Assembly: GCF_003573695.1 (NCBI RefSeq)
Contig: NC_039359.1
Coordinates: forward strand, 157,162,210-157,226,209
Source: Papaver somniferum
Taxonomy: Eukaryota; Streptophyta; Magnoliopsida; Ranunculales; Papaveraceae
Direction: 5' to 3'
Length of the DNA: 64,000 nucleotides
Below the pieces are notes generated by a model that was not told the DNA's origin, did no database searches, and saw only the letters and a list, made by a program, of their open reading frames with translations. How positions within the stretch are numbered: position 1 is the stretch's first letter; each line of letters starts with the position of its first letter. Of this stretch, positions 48,400 through 60,304 are shown in pieces. Position numbers and translations under genes: made by a program.

Positions 48400-48418
48400 A
48401 TTTTTGGCGCCGCCGACG
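48400..48418 (+). other. Primer-binding-site-like sequence, family A copy 3
   Basis: ATTTTTGGCGCCGCCGACG immediately after the LTR. See copy 1 for interpretation. Confidence 0.6.
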
Positions 48419-48419
48419 C

Positions 48420-49455
48420 GGATTTGTTTATAGATTTGTTTTTAGGTTTTATTTTATTGTTCTTTTTTACACGTTTTGGTACTTTTGTTTGCTTTCAGAT
48501 TTGGAGCTAAGCTAAAGAAAAAGAGAAGTGCTGAAAAGAAAGGCGAAGCCCAAAAAGGAAAGAAAAGAGAAATCCAAAAGGAGTGAAGAAGAAGATTTTG
48601 TAAATAATTTTTATTTTATTTTTTTAGAAACTGTAATTAAGTTTTTTATTTTTGTAAAGTTTTATTTTTGGACATTTTTTATTTTTGGACATTGGACATT
48701 TTTATTTATTTATTTATTTTAAAACCCTACGGAAGGGTACTTTTAAATAAACTGTTTGCAGAGAAGGACGACGATTAAGATATCGCCTCGGCCCCTCGGG
48801 TTCGTACATGACATAGGAGTCGTGGCACGAATCGACTTCAACGGTTCATCCCCCGTCTGGAATGAGAGGTAAGAATTCTAAACACCCGCGAACCCCCTGT
48901 CAGCGGGTTTACTGGATGATTTTGTATGTTTACATGTTGAGGACCTGAAATCGGATTTAATTTTCTAGTAAAGGGCAAGGCCTGGCCAAATCAAGATAAG
49001 GACTCGGATTTCATCACCGTTTCCTTCTTGCCCGCCTTAGGAACACGTAACCTACGCGAACCTAAGCCTTAAAATTTGGACTAGAATGAGACCGATAGGG
49101 TAACGAGCTTAATAGGAAAGTCATTCGAAAAATATTGTTTACTCTTTTAAGCATACTTCTAAGTTCATGATGGTTTCTGTGAGTTGAATGCGTGACTGCG
49201 CCGCCTTGTAATGCGGTGAGGCCTTGGGTATCAAAGTTCCACGCAGCTTCCCTCGCTTCTATTCAACTTACTTTGACTCGGATTGATTCCATAGGGGTTT
49301 GCTTAAATTGTAACGAATTCCCTTTCGAAGGATTAGAAGCTGGTATAGAAACAATCTAAGTGGAGCCATCATGGTTTTTGTTTGCTAGATAAATTAGGAT
49401 TGTTGTGGTCGAGTCAGCCTTCTTTGTGTTTGTTTAGAATTCCCTTGCAGTTAGG
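48420..49455 (+). other. Leader of family A copy 3
   Basis: Non-coding, about 1.0 kb, homologous to the leaders of copies 1 and 2. It contains the pair AAACCCTACGGAAGGG (about 48721), a small hairpin also seen in copy 1 near 2096. The short frame 48528-48722 is low-complexity. Confidence 0.6.
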
Positions 49456-51256
49456 ATGTCGAACTGGTATTATAATAGCCAATACAATGAGTATCCGACT
49501 GAGCAGTATGAACATCATTCTTATTATGACCAGAGTGTGAATAGTGGTTGGGAACGCCATCCTTTTGAAGGATATGGGTCATACCATGGTGAACCAAATT
49601 ACTATTCACATGCATACCAGTCATGCAAGCAAGATTCTTATAATTCCTCTCCTCTAGATGAAGCACGTAAGATACTTGAGTCAACGCGTAAGTTACTTGA
49701 GTCGACACATAAGTTAGAGGACACATATGACTTAGTTATGGACGAAAGAACTTTAACGGTGAGTGAACCTTCTTTAGAAGATAACCTCAGAAAGTTATCT
49801 GAGTCAACATGTAAGTTAACTGAGTCAACACATGAGTTTGCTGAGTTAACACGTATGCATAAATTAGAGACTGAAGAAAGAATTGCTCGAATTACTCGTG
49901 ATTGCCAATAAATTCTTTCATATCTCACCCATGAAAATGAGGATAATTTTTATAATAATGAAGATGAAGAGGTTAGAATTGGTGACACAACTTGTTTAGA
50001 TGAGGTTCGATCATTTTCATGTTATAATGATGATGACTATGATGAGTATAGTATTGATGAAGAACATGAAATATGTAGGCATAGTGATCAGGAATTTGTT
50101 ACTCCAATTGAGCTTTATAATGATAGTGTTGTTTCTAGTTCAAATACAAATAATTTTAATAATTATTCACCTATTCAAAAGGATGAGGATTTGACTAGAG
50201 ATACCACCGTTTTAGACGATGCAGTTCATGATCCTTTAGTCTGTTGTGTGTTGGATAATCCATTATTTGATGTGCCTATCAGTGAATCAGAGGAAGTTAT
50301 TATGATTAACACCTTAGTTAATGAGCCTTTACTAGAAAATTCCGCTGATAATCCTTTATATGATTGTGATGATGGTTTAGAGGAAAGATTTTACCCTGAG
50401 AATACTGTTTTAGAATCTAGCGATTTAGAAACACGAGTCTTGGAAGATGATAAACTCGTAGAAATGAGTGAGGATGAACCCAACTTAGAAGAATCTATTG
50501 ACCATTTCCAGGAATCTGATGACCTAGAAATTAGGGAAGTTGTGACTAGTCTTTCTAGAGACACAGAAAACTCTAAGTTTGGGGGTGATTATCATTCTCC
50601 GTATGCTTTAACTCTTAAGTACCCTCCTGTAGGACTTGACATTTGTGCCTCAACCATCTTACAAGATTATTTTCATACACGTTTTTCCGAACCTAATGAT
50701 GTCCAGAAAGAAGCTCAGTTGTTAGAAACCTATCCTCTGGTTGATGTGGTTAACCTAGGCCATGATACCAAGATTGACTTTGTTTTCCCACCAAAAACTT
50801 TTCTTCCAATTGTGGGAACTTTTGATTTTAAGATGTGTCGGTTATTAAGTTTTGAGACTAAACCTAATCCACTTTAGGATATTAAGGTCGACATATTTTC
50901 TTAAGGAAGACCACCTCTTTCATTGTGGTCAGCTGTGTGAGTCAAATCTGATTGACTTAGAGGATCCCCAATTATTCAGGTTGTTGTTATGTGCTTCTAA
51001 GTTCTTAGTTGAGTTTTTCCAGACTCTAATACCTGAATCGGATATTAGCTTTGAGGAAATCCAACCGATGAAAACCTGTTATCTAGAACCAGTTATAGAA
51101 CCTGAACCTGAGCCACAACTAGATGTAGTTGTCTTAAACAAGGGTATGTTCGGTATCTTTTTGGTCTGTTGTAGTTTCCTCTTCTTGTGGGTAATACTTT
51201 TTGATCCAGATGACCCACAGTTATTCCGGCTACTTCTATATGATTCTATGAGGTGA
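49456..51256 (+). pseudogene. Family A internal ORF, copy 3 (nearly full length, about 600 codons)
   Basis: Best copy of the family A protein. The ATG at 49456 gives MSNWYYNSQYNEYPTEQ; the first 60 residues are rich in Tyr, His, Asn, Ser. A heptad-like segment follows (KILESTRKLLESTHKLED and KLSESTCKLTESTHEFAEL), probably a coiled coil, then a long acidic region. The same frame runs to 50877 with one in-frame TAA (49909). A 1-nt frameshift near 50870 joins it to 50852-51256, which has LIDLEDPQLFRLLLCASKF, a 19-residue hydrophobic segment (MFGIFLVCCSFLFLWVILF) near the C-terminus, and a repeat of the DPQLFRLLL motif. The segment could be a membrane anchor. No gag, pol or known domain was recognised; function unknown. 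Confidence 0.7.
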
Positions 51257-52490
51257 CTAATTCTTCCAATGTCTGGCTGAAGACTTTAAACTTAGCACTT
51301 CTTGGGAGGTAACCCAATATTCTTGTGACACGGTAATATGTTTCCTTATCTCTTTTGCTTCAAGTGGTAACAGTTTCTCCTTGTTCATGCTTTTAATTTT
51401 ATCTTTAGAACATTGAGGACAATGTTAGATTTAAGTTTGGGGGTATTTTAGTCGCATTTTTGAAACTTCTAGCGTCCCATGGTATCCGGTTATCTAAGTT
51501 TACAAACTGTTTCTCAACGAAAATATAGAAATTGGAATGCTAGAGATAACAATCTATTGAGACATTAGAGAAAAATACATTGAGATCCTTGAAGTTCAGG
51601 AGAGAACTTGTTCCTTTTAGAGGGTAACCGTGATGGACCTAACCATCCATGATGGAAAGGCAAGTAGGTCAGGAAATGCCAGAAAGACAAAGCAACCTCA
51701 CAATGTAGTCTTAGTTACTGGATTACGACTCTCTCTCGGTAGAAACTTATCATCATCAACAAGCAGAGCGACATCAAAATTTATGAAGAAAGTTGAAGAC
51801 GTTTAAGGTTTAGAAGCAACAATAGAAAAGAATAATTCAAAAAAAAATAAATCAAAGTTGAAGACTTAGTTACAAAAAGTTATAAGAGCAAATGATATAA
51901 GTTGTTGAAGTTCATGATACCAAGACATCACAAGTTGCGAAGATCCAAGTTCTAAAGTCCTTCTATCATGGACATTTAAATTTTTGTCTTGTTATTTTTG
52001 TGTTGAAAAAAAAAATGAAAAATGAAAAAATCATCGTTACGTTTTGTTCAATAAGGCCAAAGGGAAGTAGAAATTTATAAGTCAAGCAAGAAACCGAAGA
52101 GAAGAGTTAATTGTCAAGGTTCTATGAGGTTCGATAGTTTATCATCAACAGTTGAAGACCGAAGAAGACGTTGTTTCTACTGAGCACTATGAGAGAGTCG
52201 AAGAAAGATACATTTGGTTGCTTTGTTAGTATGCTTTCAATCTGACACAAGATCTTTCTAGCACTGGTTTAACTCATCACACGTAATTAGTCCAGCTGTG
52301 CAGCAGATGTCCCTCTCATTTTTATCTCTCTCCTAATCTTATCCAGCTGTAAAGCAGCGGACGCATCTTACAATGTTTATCTAGTTGTATAGCGGATATC
52401 TCTTTATCTAGCAGTCGTGTGGATGTGTCTCCCCTTCTCTTCAGTTAGCTTTAGAGCTGACACCTTTAATTTCTCTGGCATTCTTGCATA
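51257..52490 (+). other. 3' untranslated part of family A copy 3
   Basis: Non-coding. The motif AAGTTTGGGGGTAT (51433-51446) with upstream ACATTGAGGACAATG matches 25165-25200 of copy 2. CAGCTGT/CAGCGGA-type imperfect repeats are at 52280-52400. Confidence 0.45.
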
Positions 52491-52731
52491 GATTTAATTG
52501 CTTTATAGTTTCTATTAATTCTTTGTTATTTTGTTAGATGCCGCATGCTTAGTTCTAAATACTTTAGATGCGCCATGATTTTAACTTACAAATAATATTT
52601 TACGAAATCTATTTTTGGCAAAGAACTAGAGTCACAACTTCTTTTGTTTGAGTTATGTTGTCTAGAGTTAATGACTGAACCATAACAATATGAAAAGTAG
52701 TGGAATCCCGCGTCTCAGCGTCTCTTCATCT
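52491..52731 (+). repeat. 3' LTR remnant of family A copy 3
   Basis: Matches 48041-48290 of the 5' LTR (GATTTAATTGCTTTAT... to ...GTGGAATCCCG). The first about 1.2 kb of the LTR and the final about 100 bp are absent. Confidence 0.8.
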
Positions 52732-52733
52732 GG

Positions 52734-53848
52734 TTGAAGACTATATAAGGGAGAACTCTAGCAACTAGGAAACCTAATCCCACACCTCCTGTGTGATACT
52801 AGTTGCGACTAGAGTCGATTCTCCTTTAACCTTAGGTTTTTCCAAAACCGTGTAGGTTAACTACTTGAAGACTTCATTGGGATTGTGAAGACAGAACCAA
52901 CTATTTTTTCTATCGTGGTTGAGTACTATCTTCTCTAAGATTGGCTCGAGATGTAGTCTCTGATAGGCAAGATAAAAAGTAGTCACAAACATCTTCGTCT
53001 CATCGTTTGTGATTCAACAATATCTTGTTTCGCTACCATACGATTAATATTATTGTGTGGTGATTGATATTTCTAGGATGTTCTTCGGGAATATGTGTCC
53101 AGTATATCAATTGGTTCTTGTTCACCTTGATTTATCAAAAGACGGAACAAAAAAACTCATAGGTACATCTGTGGGAGACAGATTTATCTATTCAATAGAC
53201 TTTTCTGCGTGAGAAAGATTGGTTTATCAAGTCTTCGACTTTGGGTCGTAGCAACTCTTATTTTTGGGTGAGATCATCTAAGGGAATCAAGTGCGTATGG
53301 GATTTAGAGACGTAAGGAGCGCAATTGTACCTTGATCAGTGTGAGATTGGTTAGGTCTCAACTACATTCCATTCCGAAGTTAACTTGGAGTAAGATAGTG
53401 TATGTAGCGGCTTAATATAGTGTGGTGTTCAAATCTGGACTAGGTTCCGCGGTTTTTATGCATTTGCAGTTTCCTCGTTAACAAAATTTCCGGTGTGTGT
53501 GTTATTTCTTTTCCGCGTTATATTTGTTTATATAATTGAAATATCACAGGTTGTGTGTAAGTTCAATCAATTGTGAATCCAACTTAGGTTGTTTATTAAA
53601 TTGATTGACACTTGGATATTGGTTTTTGATACCTTTCAAGTTATTTCTTATATTCAATCAGTCTCACAAATTCCTATTTGTTTGATTGCAGATTGAATTG
53701 AGAAATTGAGATATAACTCTTTGATATACTTTTCTTAAGATTGAGTTTGACTGTATAGATTTGATTCTTTTGAAAGTATATTCGAGTTAGTCCATACAGT
53801 TTGCTAAGCTAAAAATATTGGGTGTGGTTGTTAGATCCCCGCTTTTTC
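52734..53848 (+). repeat. Copia LTR, 3' half
   Basis: Begins at GAAGACTATATAAGGG, inside the LTR (compare 37010), and runs to the LTR end CCCCGCTTTTTCAAATTGG. TTGGTTTCTGTTCACC follows, which is LTR-internal sequence and not the primer site. Confidence 0.75.
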
Positions 53849-54282
53849 AAATTGGTTTCTGTTCACCTTGATTTATCAAAAGACGGAACAAAAACTTCGT
53901 AGGTATTTCTATGGGAGAAAGATTTATCTATAAGTACAGAGTTTTCTGTGGGAAAAAAATTTGTTTGTCAAGTCTTCGACTTTGGGTCGTAGCAACTCTT
54001 AGTTGTGAGTGAGATCAGCTAAGGGGATCAAGTGCGTAGAGTCTTGCTTGGATTCACATGCGTAAGGAACGCGACTGTACCTTAATAAGTGTGATATTGG
54101 TTAGGCTCAACTATATTCCAGTCTAAAGTTAACTTGTAGTAAGCTAGAGTCTGTTGCGGCTTAATGCAGTGTGGTGTTCGAATCTGGAATAGGTCCCGAG
54201 GTTTTTCTGCACTTGAGGTTTCCTCGTTAACAAAACTTCTGGTGTGTTTGTTATTTATTTGATAAATCCAACCTTTGGTTAT
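53849..54282 (+). repeat. Second copy of an internal LTR segment
   Basis: Repeats 53111 onward (TTCACCTTGATTTATCAAAAGACGGAAC in both copies). It ends near CCAACCTTTGGTTATTG, where an inverted LTR begins. Part of a small tandem duplication. Confidence 0.7.
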
Positions 54283-56652
54283 TGAAAAAGCGGGGGTCTA
54301 ACTACCATACCCAATATTTCGCTTAGCAATCTGCATGGACTAACCCCAATATACTTTTAATAGAATCAACTAGTCAGTCAGATTCAATCTTAATATAAGT
54401 ATATCAAAGACTTATATCTCACTTTTTTGATTCAATACTTACTCAAGCATATAGAAATCTGCAAGTCTAATTGAATACAAGAGAAACTACTTGAACAGTG
54501 CCAAAGACCAATATTCAAGGATCAATCAATTTCAATCAACAACCAAAGGTTGGATTTCACAATTGATCGATTCAACGCACAACTGTGATATTTAAATATA
54601 TAACAAAATATAATGCAGAAAATAAATAACACAGACACCAGAAATTTTATTAACGAGGAAACTGCAAATGCATAAAAACCCCGGGACCTAGTCCAGATTC
54701 AACACACATTGTATTAAGCCGCCACAGACACTAGACTACTACAAACTAACTTTGGTATGGACTGTAGTTGAAACCCAATCAATCTCACACTGGTCCAAGG
54801 TACAATTGCGCTCTTTACGTCTCTGATCCCAGCAGGATACTACACACTTGATTCCCTTAGCTGATTTCACCAACAACTAAAAGTTGCTACGACCCAAAGT
54901 CGAAGACTTTAATAAACAAATCTATATCACACAGAAAAGTCTACGGTAATAGATAAATCTGTCTCCCACAGAAATACCTACGAGTTCTTGTTCCGTCTTT
55001 TGATAAATCAAGGTGAACATGAACCAATTGATAACCCGGACTTATATTTCAAAAGAACAGCCTAGAATTATCAGTCACCTCACAATAATATTAATCGACA
55101 AGCGAAAGAATACATTGAGGAATCACAAACGATGAGATGAAGGTGTTTGTGACTTCTTTTATATCTTTCCTATCGGAGAAATCAATCACAAGCCAATATT
55201 ACGATTGTATTTAAATATGATAGAAACAGCAAGATCAGATCACGCAACTACAGAGAAAATAATTGGGTCTGGCTTCACAATCCAAATGAAGTCTTCAAGT
55301 CGTTAACCTACAGGGTCTCGAGAAGAAACCTAAGGTTAAAGGAGAATCGACTCTAGCTAATACAACTAGTATCACACATGAGGTGTGGGGATTAGGTTTC
55401 CCAGTTGCTAGAGTTCTCCTTTATATAGACTTTCAATCAGGGTTTGCAATCAATGTCAGCTTAGTAACAAACCATTCAATATTCACCGTTAGATGAAAAC
55501 CTGATTAGATTCAAGCTAATATCTTTCAACTATTAGATCGAAGTTAGCTTGTTACACACAAATGAAATGCACGCTTATTTAGGTTTGTGTAACGGTACCC
55601 AAACATGTCCACTTAGTTGGTTCAACGGTAGTTATCCAAATGGTTAACCATATGAGCACTTTCATATCAACCATATTCTTCTTTACTACAACTAGTTCAA
55701 ATGACTCAAATGAACTAGTTAGAGAGTTGTGCAATTGCTTAGATCTTATAGAAGTATACAAGACACAATTGAAGCAAAAACGATTTGATTCACTCGAATC
55801 AATTCATGAACTTTATAGCCACGGTTTGCAATTATGCATTCTTTAGTTTATAAGTTTAAGTTCACGAATAACCGTTTTTAGAAAATAACCAACTTAAGTA
55901 TGCATACTGGTACGCGGACTTAAGTACACGGAATAAGTTTTTTTTCAGTTCATAAACTCCAGCGGAAATTCTCGGAACGTGAACTTCTGACAGTGCGTGT
56001 GCTGGTACGCGGACTTTAGTTCCAGTTTTCCTGAGCAACAAAGTACGCATACTTTGCTTCAAGGAATAAGGACTTACACACGTATCTGTTACCACACAAT
56101 GTTTATATCCTTCCAAGGTTATATATTCTATACTTTTATTTCAATAATTGAAACATTCTTAGAGGAAATTATATAGTTGTTATTCACAAACCATTTTTTG
56201 TCAAATCCATTTTCAAGTAATTGAAACTAATATGACTTTTGTCACTAGTAAAGATGAACTTGGCCAAAGCGAAAGCTTACCAACACATATTTCGATAAAT
56301 AGATAAGCGAGATAAACTCAGCCCAAAATAGCAAATGTGTATAATCAAAGTCTATATAGCAATATGACTTTTTTCTCAAGATAAGAGATAGAGTAGATGG
56401 ACTTTTGAGTGATAGATAAGTTCAAGTCTTCACATAACTTTTAGTCGATGAAGTTCCACAAGTTCCTTAAGTAGTTCTTTATCTTTATATGATGATCGCC
56501 AAGGAGTCTTGAGCTCAACTAAACTTTCTATCCTAGTCCGAGACTTAGCTATAATTAGACTATAAATAAAGACTTGTAGTTCTGATCACTAACATTTACA
56601 AATATGCTTGAGATAGCAACGCATGCGAGTTCGACCGAGCAGTGCTCTAACA
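54283..56652 (-). repeat. Full-length copia LTR (2,370 bp)
   Basis: TGTTAGAGCACTGC at 56652 to CGCTTTTTCA at 54283. The most complete LTR of this family here. It contains the degenerate TATGCATACTGGTACGCGG array at about 55895-56060. Confidence 0.8.
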
Positions 56653-56913
56653 ATCTCCCCCTTTGTCAATTTTAGTGGCAAAACTATCAATACATATGGA
56701 ATACAAAATAAATGAATAAAATTTGTAGCTTCTCTTCCACATGTCTTATCTCCTTTGTTCTTCAACATTACTCGAAATCTTCGTCACTTCCAAGTACTCC
56801 GATGATTCCAAAGGTTGTAAGTTTAGCATCATCGTTGTTGAAAATCCGTAGCTATAACAATGAGAAAACAAGAATTCTCAATCATTGTTACACAGTGTCA
56901 TAGATACATCGCC

Positions 56914-57069
56914 TTATGTATTTACCGGAGGATCATATCCATTAACAACACATACCCATGTTTGAAAATCACGAGCTTGAAGAAAAGCACGCATAGAAAT
57001 TTTCCACCATAAGTAGTTTGAGCCATCGAAGACTGGTGGTACGTTTATGGAGATAAAATTCTTGTCCAT
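56914..57069 (-). pseudogene. N-terminal copia gag, 51 codons
   Basis: ATG at 57069, stop at 56914. The translation includes NVPPVFDGSNYLWWKISMRA and LQARDFQTWVCVV, which matches the start of plant Ty1/copia gag (..F.G.NY..WK..M...L.....W). The ATG is about 50 nt after the primer site, as expected. The stop follows soon after and the rest of gag-pol is gone. Confidence 0.8.
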
Positions 57070-57120
57070 AGAGTCGGATCGCAACAAAAACAGACTTATA
57101 AGGTCTTTAAACGTGTTTTC

Positions 57121-57134
57121 CTGCTATGATACCA
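57121..57134 (-). other. Primer-binding site of the copia derivative
   Basis: Minus strand TGGTATCATAGCAG, two bases after the LTR end; one difference from the canonical TGGTATCAGAGC (tRNA-iMet). Confidence 0.8.
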
Positions 57135-57136
57135 AT

Positions 57137-57904
57137 TGAAAAAGCGGGGGTCTAACAACCACACCCAATATTTTGCTTAGCAATCTGTATGGACTAACTC
57201 CAATATACTTTTAAGAGAATCAACTAGTCAGTCAGACTCAATCTTAATAAAAGTATATCAAAGGGTTATATCTCACTTTATCGATTCAATACTTACTCAA
57301 GCAAATACAAATCTGCGAGTCTAATTGAATACAAGAGAAACTACTTGAACTGTACCAAGGAACAATGTTCAAGGATCAATCAATTTCAATCAACAACCAA
57401 AGGTTGGATTTCCTAATTGATCAATTCAAAGCACACCTTTGATATTTCAATTATATAACAAAATATAATGTGGGAAAGAAATAACACAGACACCAGAAGA
57501 TTTGTTAACGAGGAAACCGCAAATGCAGAAAAATCCCGGGACCTAGTCCAGATTGAACACACACTGTATTAAGCCGCTACAGACACTAGCCTACTACAAA
57601 CTAGCTTCGATCTGGACTGTAGTTGAACCCCAATTAATCTCACACTGATTTAAGGTACAATTACGTTCCTTACGTCTCTGATCCCAGCAGGATACTACGC
57701 ACTTGATTCCCTTAGCTGATTTCACCCACAACTAAGAGTTGCTACGAACCAAAGTCGAAGACTTTAACAAACAAATCTGTATTACACAGAAAAGTCTACG
57801 GTAATAGATAAATTTGTCTCCCACAGAAATACCTACGATTTTTTGTTCCGTCTTTTGATAAATCAAGGTGAACAGGAACCAATTGATAACCCGGACTTAT
57901 ATTC
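57137..57904 (-). repeat. 5' LTR of the copia derivative, truncated
   Basis: Matches 54283-55060 closely (CAATTGATAACCCGGACTTATATTCC in both) and stops near 57904, where plus-strand element sequence begins. Confidence 0.75.
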
Positions 57905-57938
57905 CCTACGAACATCCTATAGTTTTAAAATTAAAATT

Positions 57939-58290
57939 GAAAAAAGGGAGAGATTGTTAGAGCACTGCTCGGTCGAACTCGCAAGCGTTGATATGTCAAG
58001 CTTGTTTGTAAAGTTTAGTTGTCAAAACTATAAGTCATTATTTCTAGTCTACTTATAGCTAAGTCTTAAGCATTAGACTTCATGGCGTACATCGATTGAA
58101 GACGAAGAACTACCAAGGGGATCTTGTGAAATGGGAGTTTAGAACGATCAACCATGATTGGATATAAACACAGTATGCGTACTTTCATATGTGTAGTCCA
58201 AGACCGGCAATCTAGTATGCATACCCGTATACGTAATGGTTGGTAAGGTGAAGTCCGGGAGCTATAGTATGCATGCCCGTATGCGTATTG
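57939..58290 (+). repeat. Polypurine tract and start of a copia LTR
   Basis: AAAAAAGGGAGAGAT at 57940-57954 followed by TGTTAGAGCACTGCTCGG at 57955: the 3' end of a plus-strand copy. The LTR contains a deletion and part of the TATGCATACCCG array (58170-58285) and then stops. Confidence 0.7.
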
Positions 58291-58478
58291 GAGAAGAACA
58301 ACAAGAGAGACCTTAATTTTAATTAAGAACTCTCCCCCATAAAATGTCATTCCCGAAAGAACAACAAGAGTGACCTTAATTTCACAAGAAAAGAAGGATT
58401 TCTTTGGACATAAAAAATCACATACGAATATGAATTTGAATCCAAAAATACTCAACTAAATTAACCACAAGAAAACCC

Positions 58479-58675
58479 ATGACTAATTTAATCGGAAATG
58501 CTCAACATAAGAGAACTTACGGAGGAACAACTAAAATAACCAAAAGAGAATGATTAATTTAGTTGGTTATGCTCGACATAGGGAACCTTACGGAGCAACA
58601 ACTAAGTTAATCATAAGAGAATGATCAACTCAGTCGGTTGTGCTCAACATAAGAAACCTTATGGAACAAACATAA
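58479..58675. repeat. Tandem repeat, 71 bp x about 2.8
   Basis: Units start at about 58479, 58551 and 58622 (TGATYAAYTYAGTCGGT..TGCTC, ACATA..GAACCTTACGGA). Probably in the non-coding interior of a copia element. Confidence 0.75.
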
Positions 58676-59340
58676 TATATGCACAAAAATGTGGATCAGG
58701 AAAGATCAATACTGCGGAATAGACAAGGATTCATTATATTTTCCATCACTATTTGCACAATGACATACAATAGACATAATCCTCGTAAACAAAAGTTTTA
58801 TCCTTTCTTCCATCATTATATGACATAAAAGGATTTAACTTTTGTAATGTCAAAAGTTCATTCATTCTTTTATCAATACATGCATATCGACATACGAAAG
58901 ACTTAACTTTTGACAAAGTATGGGACAATCATAGTTCACGGACGCAAACACACATATCCCACAACATATTGCAATATATAAAACCATAAAGATTAATACT
59001 GCAAAAATTATCTTCCAAACAATTTTTAGAATTCAAACAAATAAACCTAAAAAATAATGAAGACGAAAACATTGGACATAGCTATGTTTAATCACAATAA
59101 TGGCTATTCCAAAAACTATTTATTCTTCCTAGAACACAAGAAATAAAATTATCATTAGAAGATTTACTAGATGTTAAGACCTTTGAAGAATTATTTATCG
59201 TCCCCGAACTCCTTGTCGTCAACATCCATTGGGACATAAGGTTCATGAAGATAGGAGTTAATATCAATATACCTTATTGATTGATGTCGAACCAGGGCCT
59301 TCTGAATCTTATGAGTCTTAAGCACAAAAGCCTTTATCTG
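58676..59340. other. Unassigned AT-rich spacer
   Basis: Contains diverged short repeats around TTTATCC/AACTTTTG (58790-58915) and no recognised gene. Confidence 0.4.
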
Positions 59341-60304
59341 TTATATCTCCTTTCGTGTCTCCATCAACACTTCAAGCACATCAGAATACTTCTGAGAGTT
59401 TGAAGGAACCTCCCTTGGCTTCCTCGCATTCCTTCTTTTCATTTTCAAAGTTGGAGACAACGAATATTTTTCTTTTTCCTTCATGATTGGCGGCTTAACA
59501 ATCATATTAACATCTTTTCCATCAGACGACATGATGCTTGGAGTATCCATAAAATTATGGGTTTGTGAGAGGAAATCACAATTTAAACTCAAAAAGTAGT
59601 CTTGGAAAGAGTTTCAGAGAAGGAAAAAGGAATGTGGGGTTACGCAACCTTTAACAGGTTCGTGCACGCACAACTCTGAACCCTAGAAAGAGTAGAATTA
59701 TCGATAATAACCCTCCTTTATTGACAGACAGGAATTTTCAAAAAAAAAAAATAACAAAAAAAGAAAACAAACTTTTACTAAAGCCTGAGAGGTGCACAAC
59801 CTTGTCTCTTTCGATCAGGCACATGAGACAAGATACACAAATCAACACAATCAAGTTGTGTCGTGGTGAACAACAATCTGTCCACCATGTTCCTTTTGAA
59901 AGGAATCCATAGACCTCTGTCTATCAAAACGAATGAACCATACTTTCTTCTCTAATGGTCTTGTTTTATCCTTGGAAACTAACTTCTTAGACGAAGATAA
60001 AATCTTACATATCTCAGCGGTCTTTTGAGAAAGTTTAAGCTTGCTTGCAAATCGATTTGCTCTTCCTTGAAGTTTGTTGACATGTTTCAATTTGTGTTTG
60101 TACTTGTAACACTTTGATAGTTCATGACCTTTGAGTGAACAGTATGAGCACTCAATCTTGGATATAATTCAGGCATCTGAGATGTGCAAGCGGCTACACA
60201 CATAGTGGTACCTGAAACGTCATACACAGAGTTTCCAATAGAAAGGTAAAATTTATCTTCTAGATTGGTTGAGTTTTCTTCTGAAAGAATATCGAGATTG
60301 ATGT
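59341..60304 (-). pseudogene. Ty1/copia gag fragment with CCHC knuckle
   Basis: The minus-strand open stretch 60173-59851 (no ATG needed) encodes ECSYCSLKGHELSKCYKYK, a perfect C-x2-C-x4-H-x4-C zinc knuckle (60106-60153), followed by a basic region. Further downstream 59592-59341 is an 83-codon frame (MSLNCDFLSQTHNFMDTP...) of unknown identity, Lys-rich. An LTR of plus orientation begins at 60305, so the rest of gag is separated or lost. Confidence 0.6.

Larger units (their letters stand above)
46809..52731 (+). mobile_element. Family A LTR retrotransposon, copy 3, 3' LTR truncated
   Basis: Complete 5' LTR (46809-48399), primer-site-like sequence, leader, the family A ORF (49456-51256), the internal polypurine-like motif (51433) and the last about 240 bp of the 3' LTR (52491-52731). 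The start of the 3' LTR is missing. At about 52732 the sequence switches to a copia LTR, so the right end was lost by deletion. It is inserted in the Tat-like element. Confidence 0.85.
54283..57954 (-). mobile_element. Ty1/copia deletion derivative with tiny interior
   Basis: Minus strand. 3' LTR 54283-56652; polypurine tract AAAGGGGGAGAT ending at 56653; an interior of only about 484 bp; primer site TGGTATCATAGCAG (57121-57134); and part of the 5' LTR (57137 to about 57904). Between gag and the 3' end, everything else has been deleted. The LTRs begin TGTTAGAGCA. Confidence 0.8.
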
